In this document: positions 17,913 through 25,609 of the stretch, piece after piece
Position numbering within the stretch: position 1 is the stretch's first letter
Layout of the letters: every line of letters starts with the position of its first letter
Assembly (NCBI RefSeq): GCF_030386795.1
Contig: NZ_JANUQM010000001.1
Location: forward strand, 890,254 to 954,253
Length of the DNA: 64,000 nt
Direction: 5' to 3'
Origin: Streptomyces sp. S.PNR 29
GTDB lineage: Bacteria > Actinomycetota > Actinomycetes > Streptomycetales > Streptomycetaceae
Program-made: the position numbers and the translations under genes
Notes under the pieces: generated by a model
Database searches by the model: none
What the model saw: the letters and a program-made list of their open reading frames with translations, nothing else
What the model was told of the DNA's origin: nothing

Positions 17913-17993
17913 ATGCCTCTGCGCCTGCGCCTGCGTCTCGCCGAACCCTGTGAGACAGTCCTGCTCGAGCACGGGCTGGAGGTGACCGCATGA
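17913..17993 (+). CDS. Small coupled ORF (26 aa)
   Basis: An ATG at 17913 with GAAGGG upstream opens a 26-codon frame whose product begins MPLRLRLRLAEPCETVLLE and which stops at TGA 17991, overlapping the next gene's ATG (ATGA). The alternating Arg/Leu start would form a basic amphipathic strand or helix. It may be a small protein or only a translational coupler for the downstream gene. Direct evidence is the ribosome site, start-stop overlap and divergence from the XRE gene. Confidence 0.45.
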   Translation: MPLRLRLRLAEPCETVLLEHGLEVTA

Positions 17994-18250
17994 GGCTGCT
18001 CCCCTGGACCGGCGCCGACGGCAAACCCTGCTACCTCAGCACCGACGACCCGCACAGCCTGCTCTCCCGGCTCGCCGACGACGTCGAGGAGGCCCAACTG
18101 GCCTCCGCGGAACAGGTACTCGCAGGCGCCAAGACCGTACTCGCCGACCCCAAGGCAGGCGAGCGCGCGGTGCGCTTCGCGCTGACGCGAACCGTGGAGT
18201 CCCTGGGGGATGCCCTGCGCATCGCCGTCAGCCGAGCCGACCGCACATGA
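17990..18250 (+). CDS. Small acidic helical hypothetical protein (86 aa)
   Basis: An 86-residue protein starting MRLLPWTGADGKPCYLSTDD, then a mostly helical region ('SLLSRLADDVEEAQLASAEQVLAGA', 'ERAVRFALTRTVESLGDAL'). There is no membrane segment or recognised domain. GGAGGTGA lies at ideal distance before ATG 17990. In Streptomyces, XRE/DUF397 pairs often have such small accessory proteins divergently encoded, so it may belong to that regulatory module. A perfect 18-base hairpin begins two bases after its stop. Confidence 0.75.
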   Translation: MRLLPWTGADGKPCYLSTDDPHSLLSRLADDVEEAQLASAEQVLAGAKTVLADPKAGERAVRFALTRTVESLGDALRIAVSRADRT

Positions 18251-18252
18251 AA

Positions 18253-18293
18253 GAGGCGGCGTACTCCGACGAGGTGTCGGAGTACGCCGCCTC
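18253..18293. terminator. Bidirectional hairpin terminator 2 flanking XRE/DUF397 region
   Basis: Perfect 18-base arms (18253-18270, 18276-18293) with a five-base loop lie between the convergent small gene and serine hydrolase gene. The core differs from the hairpin at 16702-16742 by only a few bases. Confidence 0.88.
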
Positions 18294-18310
18294 GGGCGGG
18301 GGAGCCCTGT

Positions 18311-19423
18311 CTACCGAGCGCGTTCGGCCTGCCCGCCGCCGAACACCTCCTCGACGAGTCTTTGCGTCGCCTTCTGGAACGGCCCTGCCATGGACAGTGC
18401 GGCGTCGTCGACATAGTTGAGCGCGGCGGTCAGGGTCTTGCTGCCGTCGGGCGTGCTGTACATCAGTGCCGCGTGGCCCGCCATGCCGCCGTTGTGGGTG
18501 ATGACGGTGCCGCCGTTCTCGCCCGTGCCCTGTACGAACACCCCCAGGCCGTAGCCGGCCTTGGGATGCGGCTTGCACATCTCGGCCAGCAGCGGGGCCG
18601 GCAGGAGCTTGCCGCCCATCAGCGCGGAGATGAACGTGTGGAGGTCCCGGGTGGTCGAGATCATGTCTCCGCCGGTGGAGATCCAGGAGGGGTTCTGGCG
18701 GGTCACGTCGACCGTCTTCGGCCGGCCGGCGTCCTCGTACCGGTAGTAGGCGTGGGTGTGCGGCTCGGGGATCTCCGGACTGGTGTCCGGCACCACGGTG
18801 TCCGACAGCCCGAGCGGCCCCAGGATCAGCCGCTGCATCTCCTCGGCGAGCGAGTGGCCGGTGACCTTCTCGATCAGCAGCCTGGCCAGCACGTAGTTGG
18901 TGTTGGCGTAGCTCCAGTCCGTGCCCGGCTCGAACCGCGCCGGCTGGGACAACGCCAGCCGTACCAGCTCTTCCGGCCGGTAGGTCTTGAACCGGTTGTC
19001 CACCCACTCCCGGCCCGCGGTCGTGGCGGGGATCCCCGGCACGAACGTCCCGTCGTCGTTGTAGTCGCCGGTGAAGTTGAACACCCCGCTGGTGTGCTGC
19101 AGCAGCATCCGCACCGTGATCCTCGGGTCCAGCGCGAACTCGGGCAGGTAGCCGGTCACCGGGGCGTCCAGCCCGATGGCGCCCTCGGCCACGAGTTGCA
19201 GCACCACGGTCGCGGTGAAGGTCTTGGTGTTGCTGCCTATCCGGACGTGCCCGTTCCCCGGTGGCTTCGCGGTCTCGCCCAGCTTGCGCACCCCGGCGCT
19301 GCCGACCCACTCGCCCCGCTCGTCGTGCACGCGCATCGTCACTCCGGTGAAACCGGACTCGACCATCTCCTCGATGGTCGTCTGCAGCTCCGGACGGTCC
19401 TGGTCGGTAAGGGTGATGGACAT
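18311..19423 (-). CDS. Serine hydrolase, beta-lactamase class C / DD-peptidase family
   Basis: A 370-residue penicillin-binding-fold protein. Motifs: SxxK in 'SNTKTFTA' (nucleophile Ser), YxN in 'YANTNY', and 'HNGG' in place of the KTG triad. The family includes D-Ala-D-Ala carboxypeptidases, class C beta-lactamases and esterases. No signal peptide is evident at the chosen ATG 19423 (AAGGAG upstream), so the enzyme may be cytoplasmic, which fits an esterase/hydrolase better than a wall enzyme. It follows the DUF4097 gene by 23 bases on the same strand and both are divergent from the regulator at 20341. Confidence 0.9.
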   Translation of the reverse strand: MSITLTDQDRPELQTTIEEMVESGFTGVTMRVHDERGEWVGSAGVRKLGETAKPPGNGHVRIGSNTKTFTATVVLQLVAEGAIGLDAPVTGYLPEFALDPRITVRMLLQHTSGVFNFTGDYNDDGTFVPGIPATTAGREWVDNRFKTYRPEELVRLALSQPARFEPGTDWSYANTNYVLARLLIEKVTGHSLAEEMQRLILGPLGLSDTVVPDTSPEIPEPHTHAYYRYEDAGRPKTVDVTRQNPSWISTGGDMISTTRDLHTFISALMGGKLLPAPLLAEMCKPHPKAGYGLGVFVQGTGENGGTVITHNGGMAGHAALMYSTPDGSKTLTAALNYVDDAALSMAGPFQKATQRLVEEVFGGGQAERAR

Positions 19424-19446
19424 GGCGGTGTACTCCTTCAAAGCTC

Positions 19447-20118
19447 TTACAGGCTGCGGGCGTTGATGTCGCCGTGGGCGGTGGTCGCGTGGATGGTCAG
19501 GTCGGCGGCGGCTCCGTCGGTGTTCCTGAGCGCGTTGTGGACGCGGCCATAGGTGGTGCCCGCGTCCAGGGAGGCGGAGACTCCGTGGGCGGCGCCGACC
19601 GAGATCCCGCCGTACTCGGTGCGCAGGGTGACCGTGCCGCGCACGGCCGCGGTGATGTCGATGTCGCCCTTCTGGGTGCTGATCTCCGCGGGGCCGCCCA
19701 GGCGGCCGACCGAGATGTCGCCGGCCTGGAGGGTGAGGCGGGCGCTCGCGGTCTCGTCGAGCTTGACCGAGCCGTGCGCGCCGTCGACGGTGACGTCGCC
19801 GAGCCGTCCCACGCCCCGGAACTCGGCGCTCGCCGCCTTCGCCTCGACGCGGGAGCCGGCGGGCAGTTGGACGGTCACCTCGATGGACCCGGAAGCGCCG
19901 AGGATCTGGTTCTTCGCCGGCGGGGTCACGATCCGCAGGACGCCGTCCCCGTAGGTGACCTCGGTCTGCTCCGCGGCCTTCACGTCGCGGCTCTTCGAGG
20001 CGTCCGCGGGCAGGATCTCGACCGTGGTGTCGGCCCGGTCGGCGGCGATGAACCGGAGGCGTCCGGCAGGTATGTCGAGGACGGCGGTCACCGGGCTGGG
20101 GGTGTCGAACTTCTGCAT
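19447..20118 (-). CDS. DUF4097 beta-helix-like protein (paralogue 2)
   Basis: A 223-residue DUF4097 protein starting MQKFDTPSPVTAVLDIPAGR, with regularly spaced strands ('VTVDGAHGSVKLDETASARL', 'GDISVGRLGGPAEISTQKGD'). It is a shorter paralogue of the protein at 13954-14796; the N-terminal 70 residues align closely ('AAEQTEVTYGDGVLRIVTP' against 'AAEQTEVTYASGVLTVRTP'). No signal peptide. It heads a minus-strand operon with the serine hydrolase. The divergent regulator at 20341 and the repeated CGTTGC sites in the shared promoter region suggest that it controls this operon. Confidence 0.88.
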   Translation of the reverse strand: MQKFDTPSPVTAVLDIPAGRLRFIAADRADTTVEILPADASKSRDVKAAEQTEVTYGDGVLRIVTPPAKNQILGASGSIEVTVQLPAGSRVEAKAASAEFRGVGRLGDVTVDGAHGSVKLDETASARLTLQAGDISVGRLGGPAEISTQKGDIDITAAVRGTVTLRTEYGGISVGAAHGVSASLDAGTTYGRVHNALRNTDGAAADLTIHATTAHGDINARSL

Positions 20119-20161
20119 CGTGCGCTCCTTCGGTCCGTTGTTTCCGACGATGAAAACGCTA

Positions 20162-20287
20162 CGTTGCCTTCACATGCGCGGCAACGACATCGTTGCTTGC
20201 AGTTGGCATTTGCGCAGCTCAATGGCAGGAAATCGTTGCAACAGGCTGTAAATCTAACGCAATAGCCCCCGTCGCATCGTTGCAATG
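20162..20287. promoter_or_regulatory. Divergent promoter region with repeated CGTTGC(AA) sites
   Basis: CGTTGC occurs at 20162, 20191, 20234 and 20278, with GGCAACG as an inverted half-site at 20180-20186. The copies at 20191, 20234 and 20278 are 43-44 bp apart, about four helical turns, and the last two extend to ATCGTTGCAA. The rightmost copy includes TTGCAA (20280-20285), an apparent -35 that pairs with TATGCT (20304-20309) at 18 bases. Binding there would repress the regulator gene, and binding further left the DUF4097 operon. Confidence 0.6.
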
Positions 20288-20340
20288 AAGGCGGGGTGAA
20301 CGCTATGCTGCAGAGACCACGGACCACGAAGGAGACCGCG

Positions 20341-21081
20341 ATGCCGGGAGGCAGGCTCACCGCGCAGGAACGCCAGCAGATCGCGCTGGGACTGGCCGAC
20401 GGCCTCGCCTACGCGGAGATCGCCAGGCGTCTCGACCGCCCCACCTCGACGATCACCCGTGAGGTGATGCGCAACGGCGGCCCCACCGCCTACCGCGCCG
20501 ACCTCGCCCACCGCGCCACCGAACACCGCGCCCGGCGTCGCAGAAAGGCCGCGCCCCGGGACCCCGGCACGCCGCCGCAGGCCGACGGACGCGACGCCGA
20601 AGCCGTGCGCGAGTACGAGGAGACGTTCACCACCGTCTTCATGCAGTCGGGCCTGCCCAAGATGACAGCCCGGGTGCTGGCCTGCCTCTACACCACCGAC
20701 TCCGGCTGTCTCACCGCCGCCGAACTCGCCGGGCGTCTCCGGATCAGCCCCGCATCCGTCTCCAAGGCGATCGCCTTCCTCGAAAGCCAGGGCCTCATCC
20801 GGCGGGAACGCGACGAACGCCGCCGCGAACGCTACGTCGTCGACGACGACGTCATGTACCAGTCCACGATGGCCAGCGCCCGAGCCACCGCCCACCTCAG
20901 CGAGGTCGCCCGGCAGGGCGTGGGCATCCTCGGCCCCGGCACCCCGGCAGCCGAACGCCTGGAGAACATCGCCCGCTTCGTCGACTTCGTCTCCGAGAGC
21001 ATCGCCCGCGCCGCGGACCAGGCCCGCGAGATCCTCCACTCGAAGCCCGGACCCGAGACGCCCTCGGACGGCACTACCTGA
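20341..21081 (+). CDS. MarR/GbsR-type regulator with N-terminal HTH_38 domain
   Basis: A 246-residue protein with two DNA-binding parts. Residues 5-50 resemble the IS30-type helix-turn-helix ('LTAQERQQIALGLADGLAYAEIARRLDRPTSTITREV'); residues about 85-165 form a MarR/GbsR winged helix ('MTARVLACLYTTDSGCLTAAELAGRLRISPASVSKAIAFLESQGLIRRERDERRRERY'-type region). The C-terminal third is helical and may dimerise. ATG 20341 follows AAGGAG; an upstream in-frame ATG at 20296 overlaps the promoter and is rejected. It is divergent from the DUF4097-hydrolase operon and probably represses it and itself through the CGTTGC sites. Confidence 0.88.
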   Translation: MPGGRLTAQERQQIALGLADGLAYAEIARRLDRPTSTITREVMRNGGPTAYRADLAHRATEHRARRRRKAAPRDPGTPPQADGRDAEAVREYEETFTTVFMQSGLPKMTARVLACLYTTDSGCLTAAELAGRLRISPASVSKAIAFLESQGLIRRERDERRRERYVVDDDVMYQSTMASARATAHLSEVARQGVGILGPGTPAAERLENIARFVDFVSESIARAADQAREILHSKPGPETPSDGTT

Positions 21082-21198
21082 GCCCTACACCCCGCATCCG
21101 CAAACTCCGCAAAGCCGGACAGCCACCCCCAGGAAGCTGTCAAAGTCCTGTCGTACTCACTGGTACGCCCCAACTCCCGTGAGTTCTCTGCCATGTTC

Positions 21199-21219
21199 TG
21201 CACCTGTCAGACAGGTGCA
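21199..21219. promoter_or_regulatory. 21-bp perfect palindrome upstream of secreted-protein gene
   Basis: TGCACCTGTC, centre A, GACAGGTGCA is a perfect palindrome ending 60 bases before ATG 21279. Its length and odd-base centre are typical of a dimeric repressor operator. It lies between the regulator gene and the secreted-protein/pectinase genes and could control either or both of the latter. Confidence 0.55.
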
Positions 21220-21278
21220 CGACCGATGCAACGGCATCCATGGCACCGGAGAACCACGTTCAGGAGTGAGCCACCCCC

Positions 21279-22148
21279 ATGCGTCTCATTCGCAAGTCGA
21301 ATCTCACATCAGCCGTCAAACGCACCGCCCTGCTCACCGCCTCCGCCACCCTCGCCTTCACCGGCGTACTGACCGGCGCCGGTTCCGCGCAGGCCGCGGG
21401 GCCGGGCGGCGCGACGAACATCCGGGGTGTGGATCCCGGGGACACCGACGCGATGCTGGACCGGCTGTGCAGCCAGGAAACCAGCCTGACCGGCGTCTAC
21501 GGTGCCCTCAACGTCCGCACCGGGGAGTTCAAGACCCAGGACGAGTACCTGCGGGACGTCTTCGGGCTGTGGCGGCCCGCCGGCGACTGGGAGATCTTCC
21601 GCGGCTGGTGCGGTTACGCCCAGGCGTCGACCTGGTCCATCAAGGGCGAGCCGGTCCGTACCTCCGAGTGGACGGGCAACCACGGCACCACCGAGGACAA
21701 GGTCACCTTCGTCAGCGGTTACAGCACCAAGACGTTCGCCAAGAAGAGCGTGGGCGCGAACATCAGTCTCTCCCTCGCCAAGAGCATCTTCTCCGGCACC
21801 GCGGGCGGCAGCTTCAGCTACGAGTGGGGCTGGGAGAAGACCTCGTCCTTCGAACGCCGCAGCGAGAAGTCCATCCCGCCGTGCACCCAGGTCGCCACGA
21901 CCTGGACGCCGTACCAGCGGGTGGTCCGCGTCAACCCGGTGTTCCACGTCGAGGACTACCAGTGGAACAAGGGCGACGGCGACGTCACCGCACACACCTG
22001 GCGCGGCCGGGACGCGAGCTGGAAGACGATCTACTCGTACGGCTACTACATCGACGGCGTCTCCGACAAGCTCCTGCCCAACGGCCAGCCCGACGGCCGT
22101 GAGGACAAGTGGCAGGAGGCGCTGGACCCCAAGTCCTGCGCCAAGTAA
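21279..22148 (+). CDS. Secreted protein, possibly aerolysin/ETX-MTX2-like
   Basis: A 289-residue exported protein with a clear signal peptide (basic start, hydrophobic core, cleavage after 'GSAQA' near residue 39). The mature part has four or more Cys. A Ser/Lys/Ala-alternating stretch ('KSVGANISLSLAKSIFSGTAGGSFSYEW') is followed by 'EKSIPPCTQVATTWTPYQRV', which resembles the insertion-loop and 'VPPGTKV' strand of aerolysin/epsilon-toxin-like pore-formers. That likeness is weak and is inference. AGTGAG just before ATG may serve as ribosome site. The pectinase gene follows by 82 bases. It could instead be an unrelated secreted lectin-like or inhibitor protein. Confidence 0.75.
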   Translation: MRLIRKSNLTSAVKRTALLTASATLAFTGVLTGAGSAQAAGPGGATNIRGVDPGDTDAMLDRLCSQETSLTGVYGALNVRTGEFKTQDEYLRDVFGLWRPAGDWEIFRGWCGYAQASTWSIKGEPVRTSEWTGNHGTTEDKVTFVSGYSTKTFAKKSVGANISLSLAKSIFSGTAGGSFSYEWGWEKTSSFERRSEKSIPPCTQVATTWTPYQRVVRVNPVFHVEDYQWNKGDGDVTAHTWRGRDASWKTIYSYGYYIDGVSDKLLPNGQPDGREDKWQEALDPKSCAK

Positions 22149-22230
22149 GGCCGTTCGAGGCGGCAACCTTTCCGTGCGGGGCGGCGACCGATCGGCGGAT
22201 CATTTCCCCCCGCACGGAACGGAACGCCGT

Positions 22231-24276
22231 ATGAGTGAGCAACGCAGCAAGGCTCGTCACCGCAGAAGCAGGACCGCACTGGCGGCCGGCGTCCCGCTGG
22301 CGCTGACCGCCGCAGCGACCATGGCCTACGGCACGATCCTCGGCGACGCGCAGCCCGCCTCCGCCGCCGTACCGGCCTGGGCGTCGGCCACCGCCGACGG
22401 CTTCGCCTCCGTCAACGCCCTCGGGCAGAACGGGACGTACGGCGGCCGGAACGGCCAGATCGTGACCGTGAAGACGCAGGCCGACCTGGAGAAGTACGCC
22501 ACCGCCGCCGAGCCGTACGTCATCGTCGTCGCCGGGACCATCGACATCGGCCCCGTCGGCAAGGAGATCAAGGTCCAGTCGGACAAGACCATCGTCGGTT
22601 CCGGGACCTCCGGGCAGATCGTCGGCGGTGGCTTCTTCCTCGGGTCCGGAGTGCACAACGTGATCATCCGGAATCTGACGATCCGGGACACGTACCAAGG
22701 CGTCTGGAACGACAAGGACCACGACTTCGACGCCATCCAGATGGACGGCGCGCACCATGTCTGGATCGATCACAACGATCTGCGCCACATGGCCGACGGG
22801 CTGATCGACGTCCGCAAGGACAGCACGTACGTGACCGTGTCCTGGAACAAGCTGAGCAATGACAACAAGGCCTTCGGGATCGGCTGGACCGAGAACGTCA
22901 AGACCGACATCACGATCCACCACAACTGGATCCGCGAGACCGAGCAGCGCAACCCGTCCACCGACAACGCCGCCCACGCGCACCTCTACAACAACTTCCT
23001 GGAGGACGCCCCGGGCACCGGCATCGCCTCGTCGTACGGCAACTACTCGCGCGGCGCGACGACAATGGTCCTGGAGAACTCCTACTTCCAGGGCATGAAG
23101 AACCCGGTCATCAAGGACAGCACGGCGACCGTCGTCCAGCGCGGCAACGTCTTCTCCGGCACCAGCGGGCGCAACGAGAGCGGCGGGACGGCCTTCGACC
23201 CGAAGGCGTACTACCCGTACACCCTCGACAAGGCGGCGGACGTGCCGTCGCTGCTCAAGGCCGGCGTGGGGCCGCGTGGTTCGATCGGTACGACGGCGGC
23301 CACCACCAAGGCAGCGGCGGCGACGACGCTGACCGTCGCCCAGGACGGCTCGGGCCAGTACCGGACCGTGCAGGCCGCCGTGAACGCCGTACCGGCGAAC
23401 AACCCCTCCCGCGTCGTCATCTCCGTGAAGCCGGGGACGTACCGCGAACTCGTCAAGGTCCCGGCGAACAAGCCGCACGTCACCATCCAGGGCACCGGCG
23501 GCAGCCGCAAGGACACGGTGATCGTCTACAACAACGCGGCCGGTACCCCCAAGCCCGGTGGCGGCACGTACGGCACCGGCGGCAGCGCCACCGTCGCCGT
23601 CGAGGCCGACGACTTCCAGGCCCGCAACCTGACCATCTCCAACGACTTCGACGAGAAGGCGAACCAGAGCCTGAACGGCCATCAGGCGGTCGCCCTGCGC
23701 ACCGCCGCCGACCGCATCTTCCTCGACGGGATCATCGTCAGCGGCGACCAGGACACGCTGCTGGTGGACACCGCGTCCAAGGACAAGCTGGGCCGGGTCT
23801 ACATGTCCAACTCCTACGTCATCGGCAACGTCGACTTCATCTTCGGCCGCGCCACCGCCGTGATCGACAAGTCCGTCATCACCCTCAAGAAGCGCTGGGA
23901 CGGCACCTCGGCCGGCTACGTCACCGCCCCCAGCACCGCCGCGGGCCGCAAGGGCATCCTGATCGCCAACTCGACGGTGAACGGCGACGTGTCGGCCGCC
24001 GGCTTCTACCTAGGCCGCCCCTGGCACGCCGGCGGCGACGCCTCCCTCGACCCGCAGACCACGGTCCGCAACACCAACCTGAGCAGCGCGATCAAGTCCA
24101 CCCCGTGGACCGACATGAGCGGCTTCTCCTGGAAGGACGACCGCTTCGCCGAGTACAAGAACACCGGCGCGGGCGCCGGTGCGGCCAGCAGCAACCGGCC
24201 TCACCTGACCGACGCCCAGGCGGCCGGCCAGGAGGTCGCGGACTGGCTGGCGGGCTGGACGCCTACGGCTTCCTGA
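22231..24276 (+). CDS. Secreted pectate lyase (PL1)-pectinesterase (CE8) fusion
   Basis: A 681-residue two-enzyme protein with a signal peptide (basic N-terminus, hydrophobic stretch to about residue 45). Residues about 50-375 are a PL1 pectate lyase: 'VWIDHND' (177-183) in the calcium-binding region and catalytic Arg240 in 'EQRNP'. An Ala/Thr-rich linker leads to a CE8 pectin methylesterase at about 385-680: Gln507-Asp508 in 'DQDTLLVD', catalytic Asp535 in 'VDFIFG', Arg596 and Trp598 in 'LGRPW'. Demethylation followed by eliminative cleavage of pectin in one polypeptide is an efficient design for plant-debris degradation. All key residues are present. Confidence 0.93.
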   Translation: MSEQRSKARHRRSRTALAAGVPLALTAAATMAYGTILGDAQPASAAVPAWASATADGFASVNALGQNGTYGGRNGQIVTVKTQADLEKYATAAEPYVIVVAGTIDIGPVGKEIKVQSDKTIVGSGTSGQIVGGGFFLGSGVHNVIIRNLTIRDTYQGVWNDKDHDFDAIQMDGAHHVWIDHNDLRHMADGLIDVRKDSTYVTVSWNKLSNDNKAFGIGWTENVKTDITIHHNWIRETEQRNPSTDNAAHAHLYNNFLEDAPGTGIASSYGNYSRGATTMVLENSYFQGMKNPVIKDSTATVVQRGNVFSGTSGRNESGGTAFDPKAYYPYTLDKAADVPSLLKAGVGPRGSIGTTAATTKAAAATTLTVAQDGSGQYRTVQAAVNAVPANNPSRVVISVKPGTYRELVKVPANKPHVTIQGTGGSRKDTVIVYNNAAGTPKPGGGTYGTGGSATVAVEADDFQARNLTISNDFDEKANQSLNGHQAVALRTAADRIFLDGIIVSGDQDTLLVDTASKDKLGRVYMSNSYVIGNVDFIFGRATAVIDKSVITLKKRWDGTSAGYVTAPSTAAGRKGILIANSTVNGDVSAAGFYLGRPWHAGGDASLDPQTTVRNTNLSSAIKSTPWTDMSGFSWKDDRFAEYKNTGAGAGAASSNRPHLTDAQAAGQEVADWLAGWTPTAS

Positions 24277-24314
24277 CCGTTCCTGAGCGTCGATGAGCGG
24301 GGACGGGGGCAGGC

Positions 24315-25535
24315 TCAGCCGCGGCCGGAGCTCCCGACGCTCAGCCCCTCCCCCGACACCGTCACCCGGATGCCGTCCCGTTCCACGCGTACGTCCCGCA
24401 GGCGCAGTTCGCCCTGTGGCGGCTCCGGGAGCTGGAAGCCGAGGGACAGCCGGTCGCTGAGGACCGGGCGGGTCAGGCGGGACAGGGCGTCGAGGAGGTC
24501 CGGGGACAGGCCCAGGCGGGAGAGGAGTTCGGGGTTGCCGGCGGCCAGGTCGAAGAGGTTGAGCCGCATGGCCTGACGGACGAAGCCGGGGGAGCCGGTG
24601 AGCGCGGCGAGCTCGGAGTCGTCGCGCAGGGCCGCCTGGACCGTGGCGTCGGGCACGCCGAGCCGCCGGACCAGCTCGGGCACCGCCAGCAGCGCCCGCG
24701 CCTCACGGGTGCCGCGCGCGACCCGCCGGGCGGACTCGGGCGTGAGGTGCAGGCCCTCCGAGGGGCCGCTGCCGGGGCGGTACGTCGCCACGTCCCCGAT
24801 GTCCAGGCGCATTCCGCCGATCTCGGTGGCGATGCCCCGGTCGCCGTCCCGCGTGATGCGGGCCTCGGCGCGCAGCCGCAGATCCTGCCCGGCGACCGGC
24901 AGCCTGCCCCGCGCCCGGATGCGGTCACGCCCCTCACCGGTGAACGTCACCTGGGAGGCGCCCAGTTCACGGTTCAGGTCGTCGAAGGAGAGCAGGACGT
25001 CCCCGCTCATCTCGGGCACGCGCACGCCGCGTACGGCGGTCGGTCCGTCGGTGTCCAGCCGTACGTCACGGGCCGTCGCCGACACCTTCGCCAGCGACAC
25101 CCGGTCGGCCGCCACGTCCGGCACGGTCACCCGCACCGACTCCAGCCGCTCGTCGACGACCTGGGTGAGGAAGGGGAAGCCGTCGATCTGCACCTCGGGG
25201 GCGGCCGTCAGCTTCATCCGGTCCTTGAGCGTCTCCGCCGCCCGCTGCTCGGCGTACAGCACGGCCCAGCGGTCGGCGAGGGTGAGGAGTACGGCGAGGA
25301 CGGCGAGCCCCACCACCGCCTTCAACGCGAGCGGCAGCCCCGCGAACCGGCCACGCCGACGCCGCCGGCCGCCCCGGCGGTGGTTGGGCGGGGCCCAGGG
25401 CTCCTCGTCCCCGCTCTCGGAGGCGACGCCGTCGGAGGCGTCACCGTCGGGGGTGACACCATCGAGGGCGTCACCATCGGGGGCGACACAGGCGTCCGTA
25501 TCGGGATGCGTCACGGTGTGGTGGGGGGTACGCAT
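24315..25535 (-). CDS. LmeA-like DUF2993 protein (larger paralogue)
   Basis: A 406-residue membrane-anchored protein. The first 50 residues are an acidic, repetitive cytoplasmic tail (repeats of a 'DGDA-DGVTP' unit), then an Arg cluster, one transmembrane helix (about residues 71-90) and a large extracytoplasmic domain starting with the DUF2993 motif GFPFLTQ near residue 120. A second, C-terminal DUF2993-like half ('LGFQLPEPPQGELRLRDVRV') suggests duplication. Lipid binding is known for the family; the precise role is not. mshD lies upstream on the same strand with a 74-base gap. No ribosome site is evident at ATG 25535. Confidence 0.85.
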   Translation of the reverse strand: MRTPHHTVTHPDTDACVAPDGDALDGVTPDGDASDGVASESGDEEPWAPPNHRRGGRRRRRGRFAGLPLALKAVVGLAVLAVLLTLADRWAVLYAEQRAAETLKDRMKLTAAPEVQIDGFPFLTQVVDERLESVRVTVPDVAADRVSLAKVSATARDVRLDTDGPTAVRGVRVPEMSGDVLLSFDDLNRELGASQVTFTGEGRDRIRARGRLPVAGQDLRLRAEARITRDGDRGIATEIGGMRLDIGDVATYRPGSGPSEGLHLTPESARRVARGTREARALLAVPELVRRLGVPDATVQAALRDDSELAALTGSPGFVRQAMRLNLFDLAAGNPELLSRLGLSPDLLDALSRLTRPVLSDRLSLGFQLPEPPQGELRLRDVRVERDGIRVTVSGEGLSVGSSGRG

Positions 25536-25609
25536 CGATCTATCCGATCATGCGTACGGGCCCCTCTCGCAACCTCAACCGGAGGTCTGCGACGCATGTC
25601 ACGGACAGG

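Noticed and set aside
18311..19423. True secreted beta-lactamase
   Set aside because: SxxK and YxN are present, but there is no signal peptide and the third motif is HNGG, so a broader serine-hydrolase call is safer.
21502..22230. N-terminal extension of the pectinase frame to 21502
   Set aside because: It runs out of frame through the secreted-protein gene and encodes Arg/Ser/Pro-rich sequence; a signal peptide begins exactly at ATG 22231.
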